Counted from the stretch's first letter, positions 46,170 through 55,377 are shown. The stretch: 64,000 bases of DNA from Paraburkholderia dilworthii (GCF_000472525.1 NZ_AWZT01000007.1:62001-126000); one strand, 5' to 3'. Program-made: numbers and translations. The notes: generated from the letters alone by a model not told the origin.

Positions 46170-47252
46170 TCACGCCGTGAGCGCTACCATTCGCGACTGC
46201 AGGCGCTGTTGCAACTGATCGATAACGACGGCAAAGATGATCACCAGTCCCTTGATCACCATCTGCCAGAAGTCGCTGATTCCGCACATCACCATGCCGT
46301 CGCCGAGAATGCTGATCACACATGCCCCGACCACCGAGCCGAAGACCGTGCCCCGGCCGCCCATCAGCGCGGTGCCGCCGAGCACCACCGCGGCGATCGC
46401 ATTCAGTTCGAACGTCTGCCCTGTCAACGGGTGAGCCGTTTGCAATTGCGCGGTGATCACGAGCCCGACGATCGCGGCACAGAAGCCGGAAAACATGTAG
46501 ACAAAGAGCTTTACGCGGTTCGTGCGAATACCCGAAAAACGCGCGGCCTGCTCGTTACCGCCAATCGCGTAAATGCGCCGGCCAAGCGGCGTCTTGCGGG
46601 CGACGAAGATCGTCACCGCAGCGAGAATGATCATGATCCAGACCGGCATCGACAGGCCCAGTATCGTGCCGTTGCCGATGAACTCGAAGCCGGTGTTGCC
46701 CAACGCCGGATTGCCTTCGAGGTCGGCAAACGTGCTGCCGTTGTTCACCAGCAGCGCCGCGCCGCGCACCACGTACAGCATGCCGAGCGTTGCGATGAAG
46801 GGCGCCACGTTGAGCATCGTGATGAGGTAACCGTTCACGGCGCCAATGATCGCGCCGAGCGCGCACGCAATCAGCGCAACACCAATCGGATGAAAGAACA
46901 CGACGTGGTGCCCGATCTTCACGCCTTCCAGCAGCAGATAACCCGCCGCCATGCCGCTTATGCCGACAATCGAGCCCACGGAAAGATCGATCCCGCCCGT
47001 CAGGATCACGAGCGTCATGCCGATGGACAGAATCGCGACGACCGTCACATGCTTGGCCATGATCAACATGTTGCTCGCCGACAGAAAGTTCTCGGTCGCG
47101 AACGAAAAGACAATGACGATTGCAAACAGTGCGATGAAGATTCTCAGCTTCAGGAGATTGACCGCAATACGCGAGGCCACATAGGCGGTATGACGGTTGT
47201 GCCTCGTGTGCACCGGATGGACCGACGCGTTGCCGCTATTTGGAGTGTTCAT
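46170..47252 (-). CDS. Sugar ABC transporter permease, RbsC-like
   Basis: A 360-residue inner-membrane permease with about ten hydrophobic segments. GMTLVILTGGIDLSVGSIVGISG and the cytoplasmic coupling loop IYAIGGNEQAARFSGI are typical of the CUT2 (ribose/xylose/erythritol) class. The C-terminal FWQMVIKGLVIIFAVVIDQL is also typical. One copy is present, as expected for a homodimeric CUT2 permease. ATG follows GAGG eight bases upstream. It lies between the ATPase and kinase genes. Confidence 0.95.
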   Translation of the reverse strand: MNTPNSGNASVHPVHTRHNRHTAYVASRIAVNLLKLRIFIALFAIVIVFSFATENFLSASNMLIMAKHVTVVAILSIGMTLVILTGGIDLSVGSIVGISGMAAGYLLLEGVKIGHHVVFFHPIGVALIACALGAIIGAVNGYLITMLNVAPFIATLGMLYVVRGAALLVNNGSTFADLEGNPALGNTGFEFIGNGTILGLSMPVWIMIILAAVTIFVARKTPLGRRIYAIGGNEQAARFSGIRTNRVKLFVYMFSGFCAAIVGLVITAQLQTAHPLTGQTFELNAIAAVVLGGTALMGGRGTVFGSVVGACVISILGDGMVMCGISDFWQMVIKGLVIIFAVVIDQLQQRLQSRMVALTA

Positions 47253-47272
47253 GATTTCAACCTCGAATTGCT

Positions 47273-48811
47273 TCAGACCACGGCTGTGGCAGGCGTCGAC
47301 GCGCGCACGATGCGTTCGCTGTCGAACTCGGAACGCTCCATGACTGCGGTCAGCCTGCCGCTCGCCATCACGAAGACACGGTTGGACACCGCCATCGCTT
47401 CATCCAGTTCGGACGTCGCGTAGATGACCGCAATGCCTGAACTCGCGAGCAGGCTAATCGTCTTGTAGACGTCTTCCTTTGCGCCGACGTCGATGCCGCG
47501 CGTCGGCTCATCCATCAACAGTACTTTCGGCGCCGTCAGCAAAGCCTTGCCGATCACGACCTTCTGCATGTTGCCGCCCGATAGCGACATAATCGGCGCA
47601 TCGACCGAGGCGGCCTTGATCGCAAGACGCCTGACGATGTCGTTGGCCGCTTCCACCTGTTTTTCACGAGTGAGCGCGCCGAACGAAAAGCGCCGAACGA
47701 ACTTGCCGAGGCTCGATAAAGTCATGTTCTCGAGAATCGACATGAGTTGCACCATGCCTTGCTTTTGCCGGTCCTCGGGTACTAGCGCAATGCCGGCTTC
47801 GATACGCCTCGGGATCGGCAGATCTTCGATGGCCTTGCCGGCCAGCTCGATCTCGCCGAGCGCAAGCGGCTGTGCGCCAAGCAACGATTCGAGCAGCTCG
47901 GTTCGGCCCGCGCCCATCAGACCGTAAATGCCGATGACCTCGCCCGCCCTGACGGAAAACGACACGTGATCGACGGCGTAGATTCCATTCGAGCGCTTGA
48001 GCGCGAGATCCTTCACCTTCAGTACTTCGGCTCCCACTGCATGCTGTTCGAACGCGAAGCGTTTCTTCGACGACCCGACCATCGCTTCGATGATCCACGG
48101 TATGTCGATGTTCGCTACGTCGTCCTCCGCAACGAGCCGGCCGTTACGCAACACGGTGATGCAGTCCCCGATCGCCATGATCTCTTCGAGCCGGTGCGAA
48201 ATGTAGATGACGGTCACGCCCTCGTCCTTCAGCTGGCGGATGATCTTGAAGAGAATTTCGACCTCGGTCTTCGACAGCGCAGACGTCGGCTCGTCCATGA
48301 TCAGCACCTTGATGTGCTTGGACAGCGCCTTGGCAATTTCAACGAGTTGCTGCTGTCCGACGTACAGGTCTCCCACGCGCGCGCGCGGTTCGATCGGAAT
48401 CTGCAGGCGGTTGAGCAGTACTTTGGCCTGATGGTTTTCGTCCTTGCTACGAATCACTCCGCCACTCGTGAGCTCATTACCGGCAAAGATGTTTTCGGCA
48501 ACCGTCATGTCAGGAAAGAGATTGAGCTCCTGAAAGATGATGCCGACGCCATAACGTTCGGCGCTGCGCACGTCGGTGATGTGAGCGGGTTTGCCGTCGA
48601 TCAGGATCTCGCCGGAGGTCGCCGTTTCGGCGCCGGCAAGCAGTTTCATCAGCGTCGATTTGCCCGCGCCGTTTTCGCCGATCAGCACGTTCACCTTGCC
48701 GCGGCGCACTGTGTAATCGACGTCGACGAGCGCGGCTGTGCCCGGATAAATCTTCGACAGGCCTCGCGTTTCGATCACACTGGCCGGGTTCATGGTTGCG
48801 GGCTGGTTCAT
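47273..48811 (-). CDS. Sugar ABC transporter ATP-binding protein, RbsA-like
   Basis: A 512-residue tandem ABC ATPase of the CUT2 class. Domain 1 has Walker A GENGAGKSTLMKLLAG and signature region VGQQQLVEIAKAL. Domain 2 has the degenerate Walker A GLMGAGRTELLESL and SGGNMQKVVIGKALL, the usual asymmetry of RbsA/XylG/MglA. The start overlaps the stop of the DUF2291 gene (ATGA). Confidence 0.95.
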   Translation of the reverse strand: MNQPATMNPASVIETRGLSKIYPGTAALVDVDYTVRRGKVNVLIGENGAGKSTLMKLLAGAETATSGEILIDGKPAHITDVRSAERYGVGIIFQELNLFPDMTVAENIFAGNELTSGGVIRSKDENHQAKVLLNRLQIPIEPRARVGDLYVGQQQLVEIAKALSKHIKVLIMDEPTSALSKTEVEILFKIIRQLKDEGVTVIYISHRLEEIMAIGDCITVLRNGRLVAEDDVANIDIPWIIEAMVGSSKKRFAFEQHAVGAEVLKVKDLALKRSNGIYAVDHVSFSVRAGEVIGIYGLMGAGRTELLESLLGAQPLALGEIELAGKAIEDLPIPRRIEAGIALVPEDRQKQGMVQLMSILENMTLSSLGKFVRRFSFGALTREKQVEAANDIVRRLAIKAASVDAPIMSLSGGNMQKVVIGKALLTAPKVLLMDEPTRGIDVGAKEDVYKTISLLASSGIAVIYATSELDEAMAVSNRVFVMASGRLTAVMERSEFDSERIVRASTPATAVV

Positions 48812-49443
48812 TTCCAGGCCACCGGTATCGCGCGGATTTCGCCCGTCGGCTCGCTCCAGCTGCTATAGACGGCGGCCACGTCGACGGTCTCGCCTATCTT
48901 CAGTTTCAGCGATTGCTGCGCACGCGCCACCACGAGCTTATTGATCTCCTGCCCGAAAGCGGCGAAGCGCGTCTGGTCGTCGAAGTCGCTGTACTTGATG
49001 CCGGGAAAGCCGTCACGCACGCCTGTGCCAACCACGACCGGCCCTGTTTCGAGAACCACCTGAACCGGCTCTGCGCCCGCAGCCTGACCTACGTCGACGT
49101 ATGCCTTGCCCACGCGCGACGCGCTGTCGATACGCGTGACTTTTCCCTGCACGCGAATCCAGAAATTGCAAGGGAACGCCGTGCTCTGACGAAAGCCGTA
49201 CTGCTTGCAAGCGTCGTCGAAATTCTGGTTGAGCGCGCCGATGACCTGGGCGGCCGGTTTGGCGTTCTTATCGGCGTAGGGAATCAGCTGTTCATTGAAC
49301 AATCTGGCTGCATCGGGGCCGTGGTGCTGGCCCTGACTGCGAATCTCGGCCAGCTCTGTATCCGTCACGACGTGGCACGCGGCGAGCGACGCAACAGCCA
49401 ATGCCGCGAGCGCGAACCGGGCAGCGGAAATGGAATGAACCAT
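48808..49443 (-). CDS. DUF2291 lipoprotein
   Basis: A 211-residue protein with a lipoprotein signal peptide (AALAVASLAAC, Cys23) and the DUF2291 body (FPCNFWIRVQGKVTRIDSASRVGKAYVDV, and GETVDVAAVYSSW). The family occurs in CUT2 sugar/polyol ABC operons of proteobacteria; its role is unknown, perhaps assisting substrate capture at the inner membrane. It lies between the binding protein and ATPase genes and is coupled to the latter. Confidence 0.88.
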   Translation of the reverse strand: MVHSISAARFALAALAVASLAACHVVTDTELAEIRSQGQHHGPDAARLFNEQLIPYADKNAKPAAQVIGALNQNFDDACKQYGFRQSTAFPCNFWIRVQGKVTRIDSASRVGKAYVDVGQAAGAEPVQVVLETGPVVVGTGVRDGFPGIKYSDFDDQTRFAAFGQEINKLVVARAQQSLKLKIGETVDVAAVYSSWSEPTGEIRAIPVAWK

Positions 49444-49511
49444 GATAACCTCACTTGACAGGACTTCTACAGGTGCAGCGTGAGCCGCACCCGCGCGACA
49501 CCGACCATGTA

Positions 49512-50459
49512 CTACTTGGTGTAGTAGAAATCCTTCACTTTGGAAGCGTTATCTTTGGTGATCAGAATGCCGCGCGTAAGCTGGCGTTCCGGTTCGCCCG
49601 TCTTGCCGGTCGTGATGTATTTGTCGAGCAGATCGACACCGTGAATGGCGATGCCTTGCGCCTGCAACATCACACTTGCTTTCAGCTTGCCTTGCAGCAG
49701 CGAGTCGCGTTCGTCATTGCTTCCGTCAATGCCCATCACGACGACATCCTTGCGCCCTGCCGATTCAAGCGAAGCAATCGCGCCGAGCGCGACCGGCCCG
49801 TTGCCGCAGATCACGCCCTTGATGTGCGAGTGTTCCTGCAGGATCGAATCCATCGCCTGCTTGCCCGGCAACAGCGCGCCCTTCGCATCCTGACGCGCAA
49901 CCATCTTCAGATCGGGATACTGGTCCAGCACCTGATGGAAAGCCTGCGAGCGCGTGACGCAGTTCTTGTCCGCGAGATTGCAGGTCAGTTCGACATACTC
50001 GCCTTTCTCGCCGATAGCCTCGACGAAACGCTGCGCGACTTCGGTGCCGGCTTGCAGATTATTGTGGCTCAACTGCGCGATAGCAATGCCGTCTTTCGGA
50101 ATCTCGCGATTGATCAGCACCACAGGTACTTTCTTTTCCTGTGCTGTACGCACCGTTGCGACGCTGCTGTTCGAATCGGCATTGTCGAGAACAATGCCCT
50201 TCACGCCTTTGCCGATTACCAGATTCACGAGTTCGTTCTGCTTGTTGACGTCCTCGCCGTGGGATAGAACGATCGTGTCGTAACCCAGCTTTTTCGCTTC
50301 CGCGTCTGCGCCTTTTGCCTCGGCCGCGTAGTATGGGTTGTCCAGCGCGTTGACGAGAATTGCGATGGTGCCTTTGCTCGCGGCATCGGCGTCGACGGGT
50401 TGCATGGCAGTCACCAACGACGCAGTCACGGCGGTCGCAACGGCAAGCTTTTTGTACAT
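49512..50459 (-). CDS. Periplasmic sugar-binding protein, RbsB-like
   Basis: A 315-residue binding protein. The signal peptide MYKKLAVATAVTASLVTAMQ ends near ADA-ASKG. The mature protein has GTIAILVNALDNPYYAAEAKG and GIDGSNDERDSLLQGKLKASV, typical of the CUT2 binding proteins. ATG at 50459 has GGAG seven bases upstream; the longer frame to 50546 is not supported. It supplies the specificity of the importer; ligand not deducible. Confidence 0.95.
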   Translation of the reverse strand: MYKKLAVATAVTASLVTAMQPVDADAASKGTIAILVNALDNPYYAAEAKGADAEAKKLGYDTIVLSHGEDVNKQNELVNLVIGKGVKGIVLDNADSNSSVATVRTAQEKKVPVVLINREIPKDGIAIAQLSHNNLQAGTEVAQRFVEAIGEKGEYVELTCNLADKNCVTRSQAFHQVLDQYPDLKMVARQDAKGALLPGKQAMDSILQEHSHIKGVICGNGPVALGAIASLESAGRKDVVVMGIDGSNDERDSLLQGKLKASVMLQAQGIAIHGVDLLDKYITTGKTGEPERQLTRGILITKDNASKVKDFYYTK

Positions 50460-50523
50460 GTTTGTCTCCGATTGAATTTCTTTTCGATAATGCGGCCTGC
50501 AAGCGACCGCGGGTAACGACGCT

Positions 50524-51321
50524 TCAGCAGATGGTGTAACCTCCATCGATCATGATGTCGGCGCCCGTGATCATGTCGGCGCCGTTCGACAACAGGAACA
50601 GAATGGCTGCGGCGATTTCGTCGGTATACGCAAAGCGGCCGACGGGAATGAGCTTCTTCATCGCCTCACCCTTTTCGCCCTCCCACGCCGCCGCGCCCAT
50701 CGGGGTCAGCACTACAGTGGGCGACACGGTGTTCACGGTAATGCCGCGGCGAGCCCATTCCTTCGCGAGCACCTTTGTCATGCCGATCAGACCGGCCTTG
50801 GCCGACGTGTACGCGCAGTGTTGATCGATGGCGACGGTCGCGGCCTGCGACGCGATGTTGACGATCTTGCCGCCGTGACCGCTCGCGAGTACATGGCGGG
50901 CAAAGTGCTTCGAGCACAGAAACGGACCGGTCAGATTGACGCCGATCTGCTTTTGCCACTCGTCGTAACCGATGTCCTCGGCCGGCGTTAGGGTGATGCA
51001 GCCGGCGGCATTCACGAGCAGATGAAGGTCGCCGAAGTGCTCATGCGCCGCGCCGATAGCCCGCTCTACGTCGGCTTCGTTAGCGACGTCGCAAGAAAAC
51101 GCCTTCGCGTTGGCTGCGCCCAATTCGTCGATCGCTGCCTGGACTCGCGGCTCCTCGAAGCTCGGGTAAAGAATGGCGACGCGTGCGCCCTTCGCGATGA
51201 GCGCCGCGTTGGTCGCCATTGCGATGCCGCCGAGACCACCGGTCACGACTGCAATCTTGCCGTCGAGTCGAAAGTCGAAATCGACGCCGTGGCGCAACGA
51301 CATGTCGTATTGAATGCCCAT
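50524..51321 (-). CDS. SDR-family oxidoreductase (second dehydrogenase of the island)
   Basis: A 265-residue short-chain dehydrogenase. Cofactor loop AVVTGGLGGIAMATNAA (GGxGGIA is a variant of TGGxxGIG). NAAGCI, catalytic Ser-Tyr-Lys in IASQAATVAIDQHCAYTSAKAG, and C-terminal TGADIMIDGGYTIC follow. ATG is preceded by AGGAGA at eight bases. It differs clearly from the SDR at 43848, so the two probably oxidise different hydroxyls or substrates. It lies between the transketolase and binding-protein genes. Confidence 0.92.
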   Translation of the reverse strand: MGIQYDMSLRHGVDFDFRLDGKIAVVTGGLGGIAMATNAALIAKGARVAILYPSFEEPRVQAAIDELGAANAKAFSCDVANEADVERAIGAAHEHFGDLHLLVNAAGCITLTPAEDIGYDEWQKQIGVNLTGPFLCSKHFARHVLASGHGGKIVNIASQAATVAIDQHCAYTSAKAGLIGMTKVLAKEWARRGITVNTVSPTVVLTPMGAAAWEGEKGEAMKKLIPVGRFAYTDEIAAAILFLLSNGADMITGADIMIDGGYTIC

Positions 51322-51351
51322 TGTTTGTCTCCTGGAACTCGTCTTGGACTT

Positions 51352-52296
51352 CTAGCGTGCGCACTGCGCGCGAACGGTTTCGGCAATGCCCGCAGCGTCG
51401 ATTCCGTAATGGCGGCGAATGCCCTTGCGCGTGCCGTAATGAGCGAACTCGCCCTCGGTCACGCCGAGCATCGTCAGAGGACGCGCGATCCCGCGCCGCG
51501 CCATCAGCACTGCAACCGTGGCGCCGATGCCGCCGTGCAACGAATGCTCCTCCACGGTGACAATTGCCTCGTGCCGCTCGACGATCGCAGCGAGCGCGCC
51601 GTGATCGAGCGGCCGCAGCGAGGACAGATTGACGAGCGTCGGGTTGATGCCGCCTTCCTTTTGCAGCAGTTCACATGCGTCGAGTGCCTCGCCGACGACG
51701 GAGCCAAGCGCGATGACGGCGACCTTGCTGCCTTCGATCAGCACATCGGGCCGGCCAGGCGCGAAGCGGTACGCAGCGTCGTGAACCACCGGAAACTTTG
51801 CGTTGTCGAGGCGGATATACACAGGACCATCGACTGCCGCCGCGTAATCGATCATCTGAGCCGCCTCGACCTCGTCGCACGGCGCGAAGATCTGTACGTT
51901 GCCGAAGCCGCTCATGATCGAGATGTCGTCGATTGCATGATGGGTCGACGCAAGCGGGCCATACGCGACGCCCGCATTGAGCCCGAGCATCTTCACATTC
52001 GTCGCGCTATAACAGACGTCGTTCTTGACCTGCTCGTTCGCACGTCCGACGAGAAACGGCGCCGCATTAGCCGTGAAGACGATGTGACCGCCGAGCGCGA
52101 GCCCGGCTGCCATGCCGACCATGTTCTGCTCGGCGATGCCCACATTGATGACCCGGTCAGGATACCTTTCGAGGAACGGACCGATCTTCGAGGTGGAGGT
52201 GGAGTCCGCCACCATCACGATGATGTCCTCGCCGGCGGCCGTGAGCCGGCCCAGCGCGCTCACTGCGCCATCGCGCAAATCGGCGTACTCACGCAT
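51352..52296 (-). CDS. Transketolase, C-terminal subunit (split type)
   Basis: A 314-residue protein equivalent to the PYR and C-terminal domains of transketolase. LIVMVADSTSTSK-like start (EDIIVMVADSTSTSKIGPFL), VGIAEQNMVGMAAGLALGG with the Glu that activates the thiamine ring, and GPVYIRLDN are conserved. ATG at 52296 lies eight bases inside the end of the N-subunit gene, with GGAG seven bases upstream. Together the two subunits make one ThDP active site. Confidence 0.94.
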   Translation of the reverse strand: MREYADLRDGAVSALGRLTAAGEDIIVMVADSTSTSKIGPFLERYPDRVINVGIAEQNMVGMAAGLALGGHIVFTANAAPFLVGRANEQVKNDVCYSATNVKMLGLNAGVAYGPLASTHHAIDDISIMSGFGNVQIFAPCDEVEAAQMIDYAAAVDGPVYIRLDNAKFPVVHDAAYRFAPGRPDVLIEGSKVAVIALGSVVGEALDACELLQKEGGINPTLVNLSSLRPLDHGALAAIVERHEAIVTVEEHSLHGGIGATVAVLMARRGIARPLTMLGVTEGEFAHYGTRKGIRRHYGIDAAGIAETVRAQCAR

Positions 52297-53143
52297 GGTC
52301 CAGCTCCTTCAACGCCTGCTGCAACTGATTCTCGTCGGGAAACTTGTGATGCCACGCGGGTACGTTCTCCATGAACGACACGCCGCGCCCTTTGATCGTG
52401 TGGGCGATTACCACCTTCGGCTTTCTGTTTTCGTAGTCGAGGCTTTCTATCAGTTTCCATATTGCATCTGCCTGGTTCCCGTTCACGTCATGGACCTCGA
52501 AACCGAAAGCGCGGAATTTTTCGTCCAGCGGGTCGAGATCCATGATGTTGTGGGTGAAGTCGGCCAGTTGCAGACGGTTGCGATCCACGATGACAACCAG
52601 GTTGGACAATTCGAAATGCGCGGCGGCCATCGCCGCTTCCCAGTTCGAACCTTCCTCCAGTTCGCCGTCGCCGGTCAGCACGAATATGCGTCCCGTCGAT
52701 CCCCCGGTTTGCGCGGCATGGCGTTGCTTGGCCATTGCGAGGCCGGCTGCGATCGGCAGCCCGTGGCCCAGTCCGCCGGTGTTGACGGTGATCCACCCCG
52801 GCAGCTTTTGCCGCACCGGATGGCCCGGAAGTCGCGAATCGTCCTTCAGGTAAGTCAGCAGTTCCTCGTCGTGCAGCCACCCCAGTTCGGCGAAGCACGA
52901 GTAGAGGCCGCCCACGCCGTGGCCTTTGCTCAGCACGAACTCGTCATGCCAGCGAACGGTGTTTTGCTGACCGATTTCATAGCGAAGCACATGAAAGTAA
53001 AGCGCTGCGAGAATGTCCGCCTCCGACATGTCGCCACCGGTGTGGCCGCTTCTGGCCGCTGCATTCATCACGCAAATCTTCTTGCGGATTTCCTGCGCCC
53101 GCCGGTGCAGTACCTCGCCTGACTGCTTGAAGGGGTTTTCCAT
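52289..53143 (-). CDS. Transketolase, N-terminal subunit (split type)
   Basis: A 284-residue protein equivalent to the ThDP pyrophosphate-binding domain. SGHTGGDMSEADILAALYF, KGHGVGGLYSC, GGLGHGLPIAAGLAMA and the metal-binding motif GDGELEEGSNWEAAMAA with NLVVIVDRN are typical. It is the first gene of the leftward island, 179 bases from the divergent DeoR gene. Split transketolases of this kind are found in dedicated sugar pathways, for example apulose-4-phosphate transketolase of apiose catabolism. Confidence 0.94.
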   Translation of the reverse strand: MENPFKQSGEVLHRRAQEIRKKICVMNAAARSGHTGGDMSEADILAALYFHVLRYEIGQQNTVRWHDEFVLSKGHGVGGLYSCFAELGWLHDEELLTYLKDDSRLPGHPVRQKLPGWITVNTGGLGHGLPIAAGLAMAKQRHAAQTGGSTGRIFVLTGDGELEEGSNWEAAMAAAHFELSNLVVIVDRNRLQLADFTHNIMDLDPLDEKFRAFGFEVHDVNGNQADAIWKLIESLDYENRKPKVVIAHTIKGRGVSFMENVPAWHHKFPDENQLQQALKELDHA

Positions 53144-53188
53144 TCCCTGCTCCCGAACTTCCTGTTTGCTTGTTATTTAGTTTCTTTT

Positions 53189-53204
53189 ACTTTCTATCGA
53201 AAGT
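53189..53204. promoter_or_regulatory. Operator candidate between transketolase and DeoR genes
   Basis: ACTTTC-TATC-GAAAGT is a perfect six-base dyad. Further TTTC words lie to its left (TTTCTTTTAC) and GAAA words to its right within 50 bases. Clustered TTTC/GAAA boxes are usual for DeoR-family repressors, so this is the probable site of the adjacent regulator. Confidence 0.55.
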
Positions 53205-53322
53205 CAAAGAGAAATAGAATGAAAGAGGGAAAACACTTAGACTGAGCTATGCGAGGGCCGAATCAGGCAGAATACGACGGTGTAATGGCGACGCTCGCAG
53301 GGGCGGTTCGCGGGGAACGCAA

Positions 53323-54090
53323 ATGGATCAACGAACCAGAACAGAAAAAATTTTCGAAAAAGTGCAAGCGGACAAGCTCGTGAAGCTTTCGGAGCTTTCG
53401 AGTGAATTCGGCGTGTCGATGCCGACCATTCGCAAGGACATTGACGAACTGCAACGGCTCGGGCGCGTCGAGCGAGTGCATGGCAACGTGCGGCTCAAGA
53501 GCGCGCAGCCGCAGGCCGCTCAGCGCAGCTACGAGGCGAAGATCCTTCCGACAAGCGAGCAGAAAGCGCTGATTGGGCGGAAGGCCGCGAGCCTGATCCA
53601 AAACGGCGATTCCGTCATTCTCGATTGCGGCGCAACCACCACGGAGTTGGCCTGGAACCTGACGGAGCGCAAGAACCTGCGTATCGTGACCAATGCGCTG
53701 AATATCGCCATTCTTCTGGGCGCCGAGCCAACCAACCAGGTCATGTTGACGGGTGGCATCTTCAAGCCGGAGACCATCGCTGTCTCCGGAGAAAAGGCAT
53801 CGACTTTCTTCGAGGGCATGTTCGTCGACAAGCTGTTCCTTGCCGCAGGCGGCGTGTCGATGCAGTCTGGAATTTCGTATCCGGATTTCATCGACCTGCA
53901 TGTCAAGCGCGCGATGATCGATGCGGCCCGCACCGTCTATCTGCTGGCCGACTCGACGAAGTTTGGCAAACGCGAGTTCGCCGCATTCGGAGCGATGGAC
54001 CGGATCGACTACCTCGTCACGGACGAGGGCCTCGGAAGCGAGTTTGCAAAGTGGCTCACGGACAGCGGTACTGAGATCATCTATGCCTGA
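53323..54090 (+). CDS. DeoR/GlpR-family transcriptional regulator
   Basis: A 255-residue regulator with an N-terminal DeoR helix-turn-helix (IFEKVQADKLVKLSELSSEFGVSMPTIRKDIDELQ, of which VSMPTIRKDIDELQ is diagnostic) and a C-terminal sugar-phosphate isomerase-like sensor domain with ILDCGATTTELAW and the KTFLAAGGV-like LFLAAGGVSM. Such proteins are released from DNA by a phosphorylated sugar. ATG follows GGGGA six bases upstream. It is divergent from the nine-gene island and is its likely repressor. Confidence 0.93.
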   Translation: MDQRTRTEKIFEKVQADKLVKLSELSSEFGVSMPTIRKDIDELQRLGRVERVHGNVRLKSAQPQAAQRSYEAKILPTSEQKALIGRKAASLIQNGDSVILDCGATTTELAWNLTERKNLRIVTNALNIAILLGAEPTNQVMLTGGIFKPETIAVSGEKASTFFEGMFVDKLFLAAGGVSMQSGISYPDFIDLHVKRAMIDAARTVYLLADSTKFGKREFAAFGAMDRIDYLVTDEGLGSEFAKWLTDSGTEIIYA

Positions 54091-54512
54091 TACGAGGGCG
54101 TTTCTCGAAGGCTAGTCGCGTCTATGACTCCGCTCTTCCTGTTCGCAAGTTGCGATCGAAAGAAGGTAACGGTGTGGAGCACGGCCTGCAAACCCGCGGT
54201 GCATGCAAGCTCGTTTGTCTCTTGTGGCGTCACGTTGAACATGCGGCGCTTCGGCGGAAGCGGTCCGTGGCGCGAAGGTTCGGGCGGCTCTAACGACGCT
54301 CGGCCTCGAAGCTGCCACGGGCGGCCGGGCGTTACTCCGGCTGCTATGTCCGCGCCACTGGGTCGGGCGATTTCTCCGACCATCCGCTGGCGAGTGATGC
54401 GAACCTTCACACCTGCGACGCAGGCGCCCGTGGGTTGTTTATTGTGCTCCGTTCGCGCCCGCATGGCACGGAGGCACGCGCGACACACCGCGTTTGTCCG
54501 GGACTTCACGTT
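54091..54512. other. Unassigned region after the DeoR gene
   Basis: About 420 bases. Overlapping frames exist on both strands (54124-54570 plus, 54081-54509 minus), but neither has a ribosome binding site or recognisable motif, and each overlaps a real gene tail. The plus frame has irregular codon usage. It may be non-coding or a decayed gene. Confidence 0.4.
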
Positions 54513-55172
54513 TCACAGCGGAGGACGGTTCAGTTCAAGCCACCGCTGTACGGCGGGTCTCTTCCACTGATACGCAGCGTAGTCCACTAATCTGGTCGAT
54601 ACGGGATCGCCATTCAGGATCAGCCGATTCAGCATTAAAGCAAGGTCCGTGTCGGCGATGCACCACTCGTCGAAAAGGTTCGCGGAGTTTTGCGCCAGTA
54701 AAGCGTCGGCTGCGGAATAGAGTTTCTGGGCCGCTGCTTCGGCCGCAGAACTGAGCGGCGCTCCTCGTCGTGCGTAGAACACGACTTCCGTTGAGCACTC
54801 CTGCCGGATCGGCAACAGATCGCTCCGAAGCCAGGCTTGCAGCTGGCGCGCTCTCGCGCGAAGCTGTCGGTCTTGAGGGTACAGAGGCGTTTCGGGAAAT
54901 ACGTCGTCGAGGTATTCGGTGATTGCCGACGACTCCGATAAAGCGAAGTCTCCATGTACTAACGTGGGTACGCGTTGCGTCAACGACTTTGCTGCATAGC
55001 TCGCTTCATGATTCGCGCCGCTGTCCAGATCCAGGGTCGACAATGCGAACGGCAAGCGTTTTTCCTCGAGAGCCACGAATACTGACATCGCATAAGGGCT
55101 CGCAAACTGCGCATCGGCGAACAGGTGGAGAGGGACTTCGTGCACGGCGCGCTCCTTGGTGGGCAGGTTCAT
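54513..55172 (-). CDS. yfcF: Glutathione S-transferase, YfcF-like
   Basis: A 219-residue glutathione transferase. The N-terminal thioredoxin-like domain has LFADAQFASPYAMSVFVALEEK and the glutathione-binding cis-Pro/Ser region RVPTLVHGDFALSESSAITEYL. The all-helical domain has RARARQLQAWLRSDLLPIRQE, nearly word-for-word YfcF of E. coli. The start at 55172 gives a length close to YfcF (214); earlier ATGs at 55196 and 55283 run into the tRNA-Ser terminator region. Cytosolic, probably in peroxide or electrophile defence. Confidence 0.88.
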   Translation of the reverse strand: MNLPTKERAVHEVPLHLFADAQFASPYAMSVFVALEEKRLPFALSTLDLDSGANHEASYAAKSLTQRVPTLVHGDFALSESSAITEYLDDVFPETPLYPQDRQLRARARQLQAWLRSDLLPIRQECSTEVVFYARRGAPLSSAAEAAAQKLYSAADALLAQNSANLFDEWCIADTDLALMLNRLILNGDPVSTRLVDYAAYQWKRPAVQRWLELNRPPL

Positions 55173-55237
55173 AAACTCGTCAGATAGCGCACACATGTGT
55201 TTGCCATCTGGTAGTCGCATTGTGTGGCCGAGAAAAC

Positions 55238-55272
55238 AAAAACCCCGTAAATCTTTCGACTTACGGGGTTTT
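55238..55272 (-). terminator. Terminator of tRNA-Ser
   Basis: AAAACCCCGTAA and TTACGGGGTTTT form a perfect 12-base-pair stem over a ten-base loop. On the minus strand a T-run follows (complement of CAAAAA). It lies 11 bases after the tRNA gene. Confidence 0.87.
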
Positions 55273-55283
55273 GCCACCATCAC

Positions 55284-55377
55284 TGGCGGAGACGGAGGGA
55301 TTCGAACCCTCGATCCAGGTTTTGGCCCAGATGCTCCCTTAGCAGGGGAGTGCCTTCGACCTCTCGGCCACGTCTCC
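55284..55377 (-). tRNA. tRNA-Ser(GCT)
   Basis: 94 bases with encoded CCA. Acceptor GGAGACG pairs with CGTCTCC. The anticodon stem-loop CTCCC-CTGCTAA-GGGAG carries GCT, there is a long variable arm (CATCTGGGCCAAAACCTGGATC), and the T-arm reads GAGGGTTCGAATCCCTC. It lies downstream of lysC. Confidence 0.97.

Noticed and set aside
54124..54570. 148-residue plus-strand ORF after the DeoR gene
   Set aside because: No ribosome binding site, irregular codon usage, and overlap with the YfcF gene tail.
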